A stretch of 64,000 nucleotides of DNA from Winogradskyella sp. Its GTDB lineage: Bacteria > Bacteroidota > Bacteroidia > Flavobacteriales > Flavobacteriaceae. The position numbers and the translations under genes were made by a program. Shown piece by piece: positions 26,085 through 35,471 of the stretch; position 1 is the stretch's first letter, and each line of letters begins with the position of its first letter. The DNA is taken from the NCBI RefSeq assembly GCF_003712105.1, contig NZ_RHLG01000001.1:620001-684000 (forward strand), written 5' to 3'. The notes under the pieces are model-generated. The model was not told the DNA's origin. It saw only the letters and a list, made by a program, of their open reading frames with translations, and searched no databases.

Positions 26085-27389
26085 ATGTTAAGAAGAATAT
26101 ATTCTAATATTGGTGCATCAATAGTCTTTAGGTCTTTAGGTGTTGTATTTACGTTGTTTTTAAATTTCTTAATAGCTAAACTCTGCGGCTCCGAGGGGTA
26201 TGGGTTGTTTTATCAAGGTCTCGCAGTTTTTACTGTGGCAACAGTTGTTTTTAGATTTGGTGTTGATAATTATTCTCTGATAAAGGTATCTGAATATCAC
26301 TCAAAGAAGAAACATTTTAAAGCATCAACGCTGTTAAAAAAATCGTACAAGCTAATAATACCAACAATAATTTGTTTAACAATAATTCTGTTTTTGTCAG
26401 CCGATTTAATTGCAAAGTATTATTATAAAGACCCTAATCTTGCAACACCATTAAGACTTTTCAGTATAGCCTTTTTGCCATTTATATTACTTCAAATAAA
26501 TAGTGAATTTCTTAAAGGACTGGCTAAAATTAAACTTTCATCATTTTACCAAGGGTTTTTGCCAAATGCAATTTCAGTAATACTTGGAACAATAGTATTC
26601 TATCTTTTTTTTGATGATGTTGTGGGGTTTATATGTTCATATGCAATTTCGTACTGGTTAGTTTTTATGTTCTCTTTTTTCTCATTAAAAAAAAGACTAG
26701 CATTTTTTTTAGGTAATAAGGACAAAGAAAAAGTTACAAGCAAAGGGTTATTAAGGTCCACCAAAACGTTTTGGACTATTGCCTCAGCTAGCGTTATATC
26801 TACTAACATTGTTGATATTGTTTTAGGGTTTTTTTTAGATTCTGGATCGGTTGGAGTATACGGAGCCGCAGTAAAAATTTCACTTATTATAAGTTTTATT
26901 TTACCATCAATAAATAGCGCTATGGCGCCGGAGTTTGTTGATAGTTATGTAAAAAAAGACATGAAAAGATTGGGTGAACTAGCTAAAAAAAGCTCTTTCT
27001 TAATGTTTATTGCGTCGACACCATTAATTCTCATTTTAACCTTTTATTCTACACCTATAATAACATTATTTGGAGATGATTTTTCGTCTGGTGGTCTTAT
27101 CTTGACTATTTTAGCATGGGGTCAATTTTTTAAAGCTATTACAGGTTCTGTAGGGTTTATATTAATGTCTACCAAGCTTGAAAAATATTTATTATTGAGT
27201 TTAGTTTTATCATTATGTCTTGCATTAATATTAAGTATTATCTTAATCCCAAACTATGGCATAACTGGGGCAGCATTAGCGGTCGGAATTAGTATTGCTT
27301 TTCAAAACCTCTACTCAAGTTATATTTGTTATTCCAAGTTATCTATAGTACCATTATTTTTTATAAAAAATTCATTTAAAAATGAATAG
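26085..27389 (+). CDS. Polysaccharide repeat-unit flippase (Wzx/MATE-like)
   Basis: A 434-residue protein with about 12-14 membrane helices. The start IGASIVFRSLGVVFTLFLNFLIAK, read in pieces, and LCGSEGYGLFYQG after helix 1 are typical of the oligosaccharidyl-lipid flippase (MVF) superfamily. Wzx moves undecaprenyl-diphosphate-linked repeat units across the inner membrane. The ATG at 26085 is preferred over a TTG at 26067 because it lies just before the usual N-terminus. It overlaps the sulfotransferase start by 8 bases. Confidence 0.9.
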   Translation: MLRRIYSNIGASIVFRSLGVVFTLFLNFLIAKLCGSEGYGLFYQGLAVFTVATVVFRFGVDNYSLIKVSEYHSKKKHFKASTLLKKSYKLIIPTIICLTIILFLSADLIAKYYYKDPNLATPLRLFSIAFLPFILLQINSEFLKGLAKIKLSSFYQGFLPNAISVILGTIVFYLFFDDVVGFICSYAISYWLVFMFSFFSLKKRLAFFLGNKDKEKVTSKGLLRSTKTFWTIASASVISTNIVDIVLGFFLDSGSVGVYGAAVKISLIISFILPSINSAMAPEFVDSYVKKDMKRLGELAKKSSFLMFIASTPLILILTFYSTPIITLFGDDFSSGGLILTILAWGQFFKAITGSVGFILMSTKLEKYLLLSLVLSLCLALILSIILIPNYGITGAALAVGISIAFQNLYSSYICYSKLSIVPLFFIKNSFKNE

Positions 27390-28254
27390 AGAACAAACAC
27401 CAATTATAATTCTAGGAATGCATAGGTCAGGAACATCAATGTTGTCCGACCTGCTAAAAGAATTAGGATTAAATACAGGTAATAAATTGGGAAGCCATGG
27501 AGAAGCAGACTTTTTTTTAAAGTTAAATGATTGGTTGTTGGAACAAACGTCTTCTTCGTGGGACAACCCCTTTAATCTTGAAAAAATATATTTAAAAGAG
27601 AATAAGGAAGAATACGATTGTTTTTTATCCTATTTAAAGTCTGTATTAAAAAGCCCCTTAAAATTTAAATTTAGATTGTTCTCAAGACTTTTCAAACCAA
27701 ATCAACATTGGGGGTTCAAAGATCCTGTTACTTGCCTAACATTACCATTTTGGCTTGATATTTACCCTAAGGCCAAAGTTATTTATATCACGAGGCACGG
27801 GTTGGACGTAGCAAGTAGCTTAATGGTTAGAAATGAGAAAAAGTTTAAAAAAGCAAAATCTAGATTACGAAACAAGAAACTCTACCCTTATTACTTAATG
27901 TATAAAAATTATATTGGTAGAGATAGGCGAAATAGAAGTTTTATTTCTAGTTTAGAATGTAAAAATTTAGATCATGGCGTTAAGCTTTGGGATTATTATA
28001 ACAAGTCCTGTAAAGCGTTTATTAAACCTATTGAACCAAATAATCTTTATCAGATTAAATATGAGGATTTATTAGAGAAACCAGAATATTCGTTAAAGGA
28101 ACTTGCTGAATTTATTGGCTTGAAATATAATGATGAATTAATAAAGAAAATTACGAAAGGAATTAATTCTGATAGAGCTTACTCGTATAGAAAATTTTTG
28201 GATTCAAATACCATAAACGACCATAATGACATTCTTAAAAACCATGATTATTAA
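27382..28254 (+). CDS. PAPS-dependent sulfotransferase
   Basis: A 290-residue protein of the Sulfotransfer_3 type. The 5'-phosphosulfate-binding loop is GMHRSGTS at residues 12-19. The 3'-phosphate-binding segment is AKVIYITRHGLDVASSLMVR (about 130-147), with the Arg and Ser that grip PAP. WGFKDPVT and YEDLLEKPE are also typical. It would move sulfate from PAPS to a hydroxyl or amino group of a sugar. It starts inside the end of the flippase gene and is close to the complete PAPS-making set, so a glycan substrate is the best guess. Confidence 0.88.
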   Translation: MNREQTPIIILGMHRSGTSMLSDLLKELGLNTGNKLGSHGEADFFLKLNDWLLEQTSSSWDNPFNLEKIYLKENKEEYDCFLSYLKSVLKSPLKFKFRLFSRLFKPNQHWGFKDPVTCLTLPFWLDIYPKAKVIYITRHGLDVASSLMVRNEKKFKKAKSRLRNKKLYPYYLMYKNYIGRDRRNRSFISSLECKNLDHGVKLWDYYNKSCKAFIKPIEPNNLYQIKYEDLLEKPEYSLKELAEFIGLKYNDELIKKITKGINSDRAYSYRKFLDSNTINDHNDILKNHDY

Positions 28255-28283
28255 ATGTTTATGGAAATAAATTAGCCCTTGCT

Positions 28284-29438
28284 TTGAGAAAAAAAATATT
28301 GAGAATAACAACAGTTTCTGAGTCTTTAGAATTACTGCTAGGAAATCAAATTGATTTTATAAAAAAGCATTACGATGTTGTTATGATTTCTCAGAATAAC
28401 GACAATGGCTTGGTTAGATTGGGAGAAGAAAAAAACCTTCCGGTTTACCCCGTAAATCTTACCAGAAAGATAACACCTTTTCAAGACCTATTAGCTCTTT
28501 TTCGATTAATAAAAATCATCAAAAAAGAAAAACCCGAAATCATTCATACTCATACTCCAAAGGCAGGATTAATAGGTATGTTGGCTGCTAGAATTTCAGG
28601 AACAAAGCACAGACTTCATACTGTAGCAGGAATGCCACTATTAGAAACATCAGGACTAAAATATTATTTGTTAACTTGGTTAGAACGATTAAATTATAAG
28701 TGTGCAACAAGAGTTTATTTTAACTCTAAAGGATTAATGAACATTGTTTTAGATCGAAAAATCTCTAATAATATCAAAAAGTTTCGGGTCATTGCCAAAG
28801 GCAGTACGAGTGGTGTTGACGCTGACCATTTCAACCCCAATGATTTTTCAGAAAATGACCTAATTAAAATCAGAGACCAACATAATATTAAAAAATCTGA
28901 CACTGTATTATTATTTGTAGGTAGGATAGTAAAAGACAAAGGCGTTAATGAACTTATTTCAGCATTCAAATTATTGTCATCAGAAAGAAATGATGTTAAA
29001 CTGCTATTATTGGGCAAATTCGAAAATGACTTAAACCCAATATCAAAAGAAGCATTCAGTGAAATAAAAGAGAACAAAAACATCTTATGCTTAGGGCACA
29101 AAAAAGATGTTAGACCTTATTTTGCCATTTCTAATTTCTTTGTATTCCCTAGTTATAGAGAAGGATTTCCAAATGTAGTATTACAAGCAGGTGCAATGGG
29201 GATACCATCAATTGTGTCTAATATAAACGGGAGTAATGAAATAATAATAGACAACTTAAACGGTAAGATAGTCCCCGTAAAAGACACAAAAGCCTTATAT
29301 TTAGCAATGAAAGATTGGTACGAAAATCCTAATGATTTATCTAGGATGAGAAATAAATCACGTCAGATCATCATTGAGTCATATTCTCAAAAAGTTGTTT
29401 TTCACGAACTACTAAAAGAATATAATACGTTTCACTAA
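28284..29438 (+). CDS. Glycosyltransferase family 4
   Basis: A 384-residue GT-B enzyme. The N-terminal domain has HTHTPKAGLIGMLAAR (typical of PglA/WbpT-like members) and the C-terminal domain has FVGRIVKDKGVNEL and PSYREGFPNVVLQAGAMGIP, the donor-binding EGFPNVVLQA motif of family 4. Start is a TTG at 28284 followed by RKKILRITTVSESLE; no ATG lies nearby in frame. Its stop overlaps the next ATG by one base, pairing it with the PglC-like initiating transferase. The order GT4-PglC matches pgl-type loci. Confidence 0.9.
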   Translation: MRKKILRITTVSESLELLLGNQIDFIKKHYDVVMISQNNDNGLVRLGEEKNLPVYPVNLTRKITPFQDLLALFRLIKIIKKEKPEIIHTHTPKAGLIGMLAARISGTKHRLHTVAGMPLLETSGLKYYLLTWLERLNYKCATRVYFNSKGLMNIVLDRKISNNIKKFRVIAKGSTSGVDADHFNPNDFSENDLIKIRDQHNIKKSDTVLLFVGRIVKDKGVNELISAFKLLSSERNDVKLLLLGKFENDLNPISKEAFSEIKENKNILCLGHKKDVRPYFAISNFFVFPSYREGFPNVVLQAGAMGIPSIVSNINGSNEIIIDNLNGKIVPVKDTKALYLAMKDWYENPNDLSRMRNKSRQIIIESYSQKVVFHELLKEYNTFH

Positions 29439-30052
29439 TGTATAAGTTTTTTATTAAAAGAACTCTAGATATAATTATGTCCGTTTTTGGGCTTTTAATA
29501 CTAAGCCCAATATTTCTTTTAATTCTTCTAAGTCTTTTTATATACAACAGTGGATCGCCACTTTTTTTTCAAAGCAGACCTGGTAAAAACGAGAAAATTT
29601 TTAAAGTAATCAAATTTAAAACCATGACCGATAAGAAAGGTCAAGATGGATTGCTTTTACCAGATGCAGAACGATTAACAAAAATCGGAACATTTATTCG
29701 AAAAACATCACTCGACGAAATACCTCAATTATTTAATGTTCTTATTGGAGATATGAGCATAATAGGCCCTAGACCCTTATTGCCAGAATATCTGGAGTTA
29801 TATAATGATTTTCAGAAACGAAGACATAGTGTAAGACCTGGGATTACAGGTTGGGCTCAAGTAAATGGTCGAAATGCAATAAGCTGGGAAAAAAAATTTG
29901 AGTATGATGTATGGTATACAGAAAATCTATCTTTTATTCTAGATATAAAAATAGTATTTAAAACAATTTTGAAGGTAATAAAGTCTGAGGATATAAACTC
30001 TCAAACAGCCGTTACTACAACAAAATTTTTAGGCACAAAAACTAAGAAATGA
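29438..30052 (+). CDS. Initiating phosphoglycosyltransferase, PglC-like (bacterial sugar transferase)
   Basis: A minimal 204-residue monotopic phosphoglycosyltransferase: a single N-terminal re-entrant hydrophobic helix (about residues 10-35), then IKFKTM, the Asp-Glu dyad in KTSLDEIPQLFNVL, GDMSIIGPRPLLPEYLELY in pieces, and RPGITGWAQVNGRN. It moves a sugar-phosphate from UDP-sugar to undecaprenyl phosphate, starting the glycan. PglC-type members favour UDP-diNAc-bacillosamine and related 4-amino sugars, consistent with nearby aminotransferase and dehydratase genes. It shares an ATGA overlap with the next small gene. Confidence 0.92.
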   Translation: MYKFFIKRTLDIIMSVFGLLILSPIFLLILLSLFIYNSGSPLFFQSRPGKNEKIFKVIKFKTMTDKKGQDGLLLPDAERLTKIGTFIRKTSLDEIPQLFNVLIGDMSIIGPRPLLPEYLELYNDFQKRRHSVRPGITGWAQVNGRNAISWEKKFEYDVWYTENLSFILDIKIVFKTILKVIKSEDINSQTAVTTTKFLGTKTKK

Positions 30053-30384
30053 ATGAATATGAAAAAAACCTGGAAATTTGTATAAATAGATGTAATTATG
30101 CATACGAATTATACAAAGTGAATAAAAAATACTATCAAGCAAAAAGAATTTTTAAGGCAAATAAAAGGCTGTATGTTTTGCTAGAAGAGTATTTGTACAT
30201 AAACACACAAGCTTTTCAGGAAATAATCGAGTTTATTTTTCATTTAGAAGATTGGTTTGAACAATTTTCAGAGCTCGAAAAAAGTTTAGGCAACACGCTA
30301 CAATTGAATTCAGAATTCGTTTTTGAAAGACTTGACGAATCACCAGAGTTTCCTAAAAATTTTTTAATACAGATAAAGAAATGA
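30049..30384 (+). CDS. Small hypothetical protein coupled to sugar-transfer genes
   Basis: I do not recognise this 111-residue protein. It has no signal peptide or membrane helix, and looks all-helical and rich in Tyr, Phe, Glu and Lys, with a Leu/Tyr-rich middle (YVLLEEYLYINTQAFQEIIE). Start and stop both overlap their neighbours by four bases (ATGA), so it is translated together with the PglC-like transferase and the formyltransferase. That tight coupling suggests a partner or regulator of the amino-sugar step. Function unknown. Confidence 0.75.
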   Translation: MNEYEKNLEICINRCNYAYELYKVNKKYYQAKRIFKANKRLYVLLEEYLYINTQAFQEIIEFIFHLEDWFEQFSELEKSLGNTLQLNSEFVFERLDESPEFPKNFLIQIKK

Positions 30385-31145
30385 AATATGCTTATGCAGG
30401 CGACAGAGAGATTAGTTGTAACATTTTAACCTATATCATCTCCAAAGGCTATAAACCATCTTTACTTTTAGTCAATGATAATACATCCACAACACATGCG
30501 GATAAGCTTATCGAAATTTCTGGCTTAAATGATGATAAAATTATTAGAGGCAAACAATTTACCAACCCAGAAAATATAGAAAAGTTAAAAGCCTTAAACT
30601 TGGACTATATTATTGGAATTCATTTTCCATTAATTATCCCAAATGAAGTTTTAGATTGCCCCAAAATTGGGTTCTTAAATTTACATCCAGCATATTTGCC
30701 TTACAACAAGGGTTGGCACACCCCAACATGGGCTATCTTAGATAAAACCACATATGGGGCAACATTACATTTTATGTCCGAAAAATTAGACGCTGGAGAC
30801 ATTATTCATCAGAAAGCATTAGAGGTCAATAAAGATGACACCGCTAATAGTTTATATGAGAGAGTGCTGAAACTTGAAGAACAAGTCTTTTATGAAGCAC
30901 TTCCTGATATATTATCCTTAAATCCAACACGGATAAAACAAATTGAACAAGGTACTTCTCACAACAGAAAAGACTTATTTAAAATAAATGAAATTTCTCT
31001 TGAAGAGAATATCAGAGCAGGCGATTTAATTGATAAATTAAGAGCACTAACTACAAATCGAGTTGACGAATTTGCATATTTTATTCATAATTCAAAAAAA
31101 TATGCTCTCGAAATTAAAATAACGGAAAAAGAACATGAACTCTAA
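30381..31145 (+). CDS. Formyltransferase-family protein, probable sugar N-formyltransferase
   Basis: A 254-residue protein with the formyl_trans_N domain. The catalytic triad of folate-dependent formyltransferases is visible: Asn100 and His102 in LNLHPAYLPYNKG, and Asp140 in LDAGDI. It lacks the length and C-terminal RNA-binding domain of methionyl-tRNA formyltransferase. Relatives N-formylate 3- or 4-amino-dideoxy sugars using 10-formyl-tetrahydrofolate. The next gene is a sugar aminotransferase that would make the amine, and it overlaps by 11 bases. The exact sugar is inferred from the neighbours. Confidence 0.85.
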   Translation: MKYAYAGDREISCNILTYIISKGYKPSLLLVNDNTSTTHADKLIEISGLNDDKIIRGKQFTNPENIEKLKALNLDYIIGIHFPLIIPNEVLDCPKIGFLNLHPAYLPYNKGWHTPTWAILDKTTYGATLHFMSEKLDAGDIIHQKALEVNKDDTANSLYERVLKLEEQVFYEALPDILSLNPTRIKQIEQGTSHNRKDLFKINEISLEENIRAGDLIDKLRALTTNRVDEFAYFIHNSKKYALEIKITEKEHEL

Positions 31146-32277
31146 GATATGGTTATCATCTCCGCACATGGGAGGAACAGAACAGAAATATATCCAAGAC
31201 GCGTTTGAAACTAATTGGATTGCGCCTTTAGGTCCCAATGTGAACGAATTTGAAAATGCTCTCGAAACTTTCTTAAACGAAGATAAATTTGTCTCATGTT
31301 TGTCCTCCGGAACTGCTGCAATACATTTAGCTTTAGTGCAATTAGGAGTAAGAAATGGAGATGAGGTACTTTGTCAAACTTTTACATTTTGTGGATCAGC
31401 AAATCCAATTATTTACCAAGGTGCAACACCGGTATTTGTTGATAGTGAGACAGAGACTTGGAATATGTGTCCAAGTTATTTAGAAGAAGCAATAAAGCAA
31501 AGAATTTCAAAAGGGAAAAAGCCAAAAGCCATAATATTAGTCCATCTTTATGGTATGCCAGCCAAAATTGATGAAATTTTAGCAATAGCAAGAAAATATG
31601 AAATACCCATCATAGAAGATGCAGCTGAGGCTTTAGGCTCAACTTATAAAGGAAGAAAGTGTGGTACCTTTGGAGAGTATTCAATTTTGTCCTTTAACGG
31701 AAACAAAATAATTACTACTTCAGGCGGAGGCGCATTAGTTTGTAGAACAAAAGAACAAAAAGAACAAACCATATTTTACGCTACTCAAGCAAGAGATAAT
31801 AAACCCTATTACCAACATTCTAAAATTGGTTATAACTATAGAATGAGCAACATAAATGCCGGAATAGGAAGAGGCCAAATGGAAGTGTTAACTCATCACG
31901 TTAACCTTCGTAGGTCAAATAATGCATTTTATTCTCAAATTTTTGAAAACTTAAATGGTATAAGATTATTGCAAGAACCTAATAGTGATTTTTATTCTAA
32001 TCACTGGTTAAGCTGCATAACTATTGATCCAAAAGAGGCAAATTTTACGAGAGAGGAGCTTAGATTGGCATTATTAGAAAATAATATTGAATCTAGGCCG
32101 TTATGGAATCCTATGCATCTTCAACCGGTTTTTAAAGATAATTTGTTTTATGGATCAAACATATCAGAAACACTTTTTGCAAATGGTTTGTGTTTACCAT
32201 CCGGCTCTAACTTGTTAGAAGAAGAGAAAAATAGAATAAAATCAGCTATTAATAGTTTTTTAAGTAAAAAAGCTTAG
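31135..32277 (+). CDS. DegT/DnrJ/EryC1/StrS aminotransferase (PglE-like)
   Basis: A 380-residue PLP enzyme. The N-terminus IWLSSPHMGGTEQKYIQDAF in pieces matches PglE-type aminotransferases that act on UDP-4-keto-6-deoxy-GlcNAc. SSGTAAIHLAL binds the cofactor phosphate, EDAAEALGS holds the Asp for the pyridine nitrogen, and the Schiff-base Lys is K191 in FNGNKIITTSGGG. It would use glutamate to make the 4-amino sugar. The dehydratase that supplies the ketone is the CapD-like gene at 33519. Confidence 0.92.
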   Translation: MNSKIWLSSPHMGGTEQKYIQDAFETNWIAPLGPNVNEFENALETFLNEDKFVSCLSSGTAAIHLALVQLGVRNGDEVLCQTFTFCGSANPIIYQGATPVFVDSETETWNMCPSYLEEAIKQRISKGKKPKAIILVHLYGMPAKIDEILAIARKYEIPIIEDAAEALGSTYKGRKCGTFGEYSILSFNGNKIITTSGGGALVCRTKEQKEQTIFYATQARDNKPYYQHSKIGYNYRMSNINAGIGRGQMEVLTHHVNLRRSNNAFYSQIFENLNGIRLLQEPNSDFYSNHWLSCITIDPKEANFTREELRLALLENNIESRPLWNPMHLQPVFKDNLFYGSNISETLFANGLCLPSGSNLLEEEKNRIKSAINSFLSKKA

Positions 32278-32282
32278 CATTT

Positions 32283-33425
32283 ATGGTTCTTACTATTAAT
32301 GTTTTAGTACTATTATTTGTTTCGGGATTAGTCTTTTTTAAAGTGTATAATCTTTACAAAGAGACAAAAATAAATTTGCACAAGGCTATTATTGTCTTAA
32401 TGACAATTTTACATTTTGGCTTAAGTATATTCTATTACTATAAATCCTTTAACAAGCAACCATACGATGCATTTAGATTTTTTAATGAAGCCGTAAATTC
32501 TGGTAATTGGTTTGAATTTTTTGGTCTTGGAAGTAAACTTATTACTTTTTTAATATTTCCTTTTGTTAAACTTCAGCTGTCCTATTTCACAATATTTATA
32601 ATTTTTGCATTTATAGGATTTTTAGGTTATCTAAACTATTTTAAAATTCTTGGATTAAAAGAAAGAACCTATGGAAGCCTAAAAACCTTAATAATTTTGT
32701 GCTTGTTCTTATTACCATCGCTTCATTACTGGACGTCAAGTATAAGTAAAGAAGCCATATTATTTTTTTTAACAACAGTATTAATTAAAGAATGGTCGAA
32801 GAACAAGGTTGTTTCAAAAAAAATAATAATCTCATTAACCTTGTGCCTATTCGTAAGACCGTATTATTTTTTCATCATTTTATTAGCTAAGAGCGTAGCC
32901 TTATTGTTTAAAAAGGAACTGTTTAGAGTAAAAAAAACCTTCTTTTTAGGTGCCGGAGTTATTGCCTTAGTAGCAATGCCAGTTTTAATCTCCTTTTTAA
33001 AAATTGAAAATTTTGACAGTTTTATAAATAATTATCGAAGAATTTCTGAATACGCTCTTAATAATGGTAATAGCTCAATTAATCTATTAGAATCCAATTA
33101 TTTGGAGAGATTAATATTAGTATTGTCTCGACCTTTATTTATAGACGCCACGTCTTTCTCACAGTTTGTGATTTCTTTTGAAAACCTAATCCTACTTTTA
33201 TTTTATATATTATTCCTATACAGCCTAAAGCAAACAAAATTTGCAATTAGTAAATTCAAGTTAGAAATTTTAGTAGTGTTTATCACAGCGCTGCTTTTAA
33301 TCTTATTCTACAGTATCTATATGTATAATTTAGGATTAGCAAGCAGAATGAGGGTTATGTTTATTCCGCTGCTACTTTTTGTTTTTATTGCCAAGAACGA
33401 ACAAATATTAAATACTAAGAATTAA
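32283..33425 (+). CDS. Polytopic membrane protein, candidate polysaccharide polymerase (EpsG/Wzy-like)
   Basis: A 380-residue protein with about ten hydrophobic helices and no clear family motif. LHYWTSSISKEAILFFLTTVLIKEW, read in pieces, near residues 145-170 is a conserved-looking loop seen in several putative glycan polymerases. It lies 5 bases behind the aminotransferase. It may polymerise a second glycan or be a lipid-linked sugar transporter. Identification is by topology and position only. Confidence 0.6.
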   Translation: MVLTINVLVLLFVSGLVFFKVYNLYKETKINLHKAIIVLMTILHFGLSIFYYYKSFNKQPYDAFRFFNEAVNSGNWFEFFGLGSKLITFLIFPFVKLQLSYFTIFIIFAFIGFLGYLNYFKILGLKERTYGSLKTLIILCLFLLPSLHYWTSSISKEAILFFLTTVLIKEWSKNKVVSKKIIISLTLCLFVRPYYFFIILLAKSVALLFKKELFRVKKTFFLGAGVIALVAMPVLISFLKIENFDSFINNYRRISEYALNNGNSSINLLESNYLERLILVLSRPLFIDATSFSQFVISFENLILLLFYILFLYSLKQTKFAISKFKLEILVVFITALLLILFYSIYMYNLGLASRMRVMFIPLLLFVFIAKNEQILNTKN

Positions 33426-33518
33426 GCAGAAAGATCCTTTTTAATATTTAATAATTAGGATTTTAGGGTTATTAATTAAATTCAGATATTTGTTACAAAG
33501 TAATGACGTACAAAATAT

Positions 33519-35468
33519 ATGCTTAAACGATTAAAACAGGCAATAAGGCAGGTGTTGCAATCTAGTAAAAAGCAACTCGATTTTAATAATATAGGCTACC
33601 TACCACGATGGGTAATATTGGCGTTCGATACGTTTATAATTTTCACTTCATTATTCATCACAAAACTTATAATAAGCAGGATAAAAGACCAAATATTTAC
33701 GCTTTCGTTTTCAAATGCCGAAATTGTAATTATTGTTGTTAATATTATATTCTTTATACTTTATAGAACTTACGCAGGTCTTATACGACACTCTACATTC
33801 TTGGACGCAGTAAGGTTTCTTATTGCTTCAGTCTCTACATTAATTACCATATTTGTCGCCCATTATATATATTACTTATACAGTGACCAAGAACTAATAT
33901 TTATTCCCACTTTACTAATATATTCACTCATTTCCTTTTGTGGGTTATTTCTTTTCAGAGTAATGGTTAAACAGGTTTTTGAAGTGTATGTTAATTATAG
34001 TCAAAAAGAAAACGAACTAAAAGTACTTGTTTACGGAACAGATGAAAATGCAATTGCAATTGCAAGCGCCTTAAAATCAGAAAAACCTAATAGATTTACC
34101 GTCATAGGATTTATAGATAAAGCTGAAAAAAATAAAAGCAAGCAAATCTTAGGTTTACCAATTATTAACTTGCAGAGAAATATCGCATTAACCTTAAGAG
34201 TTCATAAGGCTCAAGCTTTAATTCTAGCTGATAAGTATATCACAAACCAAGAAACCGTGGCATTAATAGATAAGTGTCTAGACTATAACATGAAAGTCTA
34301 CAGAGCACCACTATTATCTGATATCGAGGAGAACAAGAATATCACCAGTCAAATCGAAAAAATCCAGATCGAAGACATTCTCGAAAGACCACCAATAAAA
34401 CTTGACAATAAATTAGTAGCAAAAGAAATATTCAACAAATGTGTTTTTGTAACCGGAGGAGCAGGTTCTATAGGAAGCGAAATAGTGAGACAAGTAGCCG
34501 GGTATAAACCTAAAAAGCTAGTTATAATTGACCAAGCAGAATCTCCGTTATACCAAATACAATTAGAAATTAAAGACAATTTTCCAGATTTAAAATTTGA
34601 AGCGATTATAAATGACATAAGGGACTTGGACAAAACCGAAATCATTTTTAAAAATAATAATCCCGATGTTGTGTATCATGCAGCCGCATATAAACACGTG
34701 CCACTTATGGAAAATTATCCATCTCAAGCAATTATGGCTAATGTTCTAGGTTCTAAAAATGTAGCTGATTTGTCATTAAAATATAATGCTTCAAAGTTTG
34801 TAATGGTTTCTACTGATAAAGCTGTGAACCCTAGCAATGTCATGGGGGCATCTAAACGAATTGCAGAAATATATGTTCAAGCACTACAAGAATACGTAAA
34901 AGCTGACCATAAGAAAGCCACAGGTTTTGTTACAACTAGGTTTGGGAATGTTTTAGGAAGTAACGGTTCAGTTGTTCCTCTTTTTAAAAAACAAATAGAA
35001 AAAGGCGGGCCACTTACAATAACACACCCAGACATTATTCGTTATTTCATGACTATATCAGAAGCCTGTCAGCTTGTAATTGAGGCAGGAGCCATGGGCA
35101 ACGGAGGAGAAGTTTTTATTTTTGATATGGGAGAAGCAGTTAAGATTATTGACTTAGCTAAAAAAATAATAAGATTAGCAGGCTATATACCAAATAGAGA
35201 TATTGAAATTAAAGTTATTGGATTAAGGCCTGGTGAAAAATTGTATGAAGAATTGTTAAACGAAAAATCATCGACCTTACCAACTTATAACGATAAGATA
35301 ATGATTGCTAAAGTTGAAACATACGACTTTGAATCCATTAATAATGATATCACTAAATTAGTTGGCTTTGCAAAAGAACAAGACAAGGAACAGATCGTTA
35401 AAAAGATGAAAGATATTGTTCCAGAATTTTTAAGCATGAATTCTACTTTCGAAAAATTTGATAAATAA
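33519..35468 (+). CDS. CapD/PglF-like UDP-HexNAc 4,6-dehydratase, membrane-bound
   Basis: A 649-residue protein with four N-terminal membrane helices (about residues 28-155), a CoA-binding-like Rossmann region (about 165-290) and a C-terminal SDR catalytic domain that begins with TGGAGSIGSE near residue 311. HAAAYKHVPLME, STDKAVNPSNVMGASKR and RFGNVLGSNGSVVPLF in pieces are diagnostic. This family converts UDP-GlcNAc to the 4-keto-6-deoxy sugar, the first step to bacillosamine, QuiNAc or FucNAc. It supplies the substrate for the DegT enzyme upstream. Confidence 0.93.
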   Translation: MLKRLKQAIRQVLQSSKKQLDFNNIGYLPRWVILAFDTFIIFTSLFITKLIISRIKDQIFTLSFSNAEIVIIVVNIIFFILYRTYAGLIRHSTFLDAVRFLIASVSTLITIFVAHYIYYLYSDQELIFIPTLLIYSLISFCGLFLFRVMVKQVFEVYVNYSQKENELKVLVYGTDENAIAIASALKSEKPNRFTVIGFIDKAEKNKSKQILGLPIINLQRNIALTLRVHKAQALILADKYITNQETVALIDKCLDYNMKVYRAPLLSDIEENKNITSQIEKIQIEDILERPPIKLDNKLVAKEIFNKCVFVTGGAGSIGSEIVRQVAGYKPKKLVIIDQAESPLYQIQLEIKDNFPDLKFEAIINDIRDLDKTEIIFKNNNPDVVYHAAAYKHVPLMENYPSQAIMANVLGSKNVADLSLKYNASKFVMVSTDKAVNPSNVMGASKRIAEIYVQALQEYVKADHKKATGFVTTRFGNVLGSNGSVVPLFKKQIEKGGPLTITHPDIIRYFMTISEACQLVIEAGAMGNGGEVFIFDMGEAVKIIDLAKKIIRLAGYIPNRDIEIKVIGLRPGEKLYEELLNEKSSTLPTYNDKIMIAKVETYDFESINNDITKLVGFAKEQDKEQIVKKMKDIVPEFLSMNSTFEKFDK

Positions 35469-35471
35469 TAA

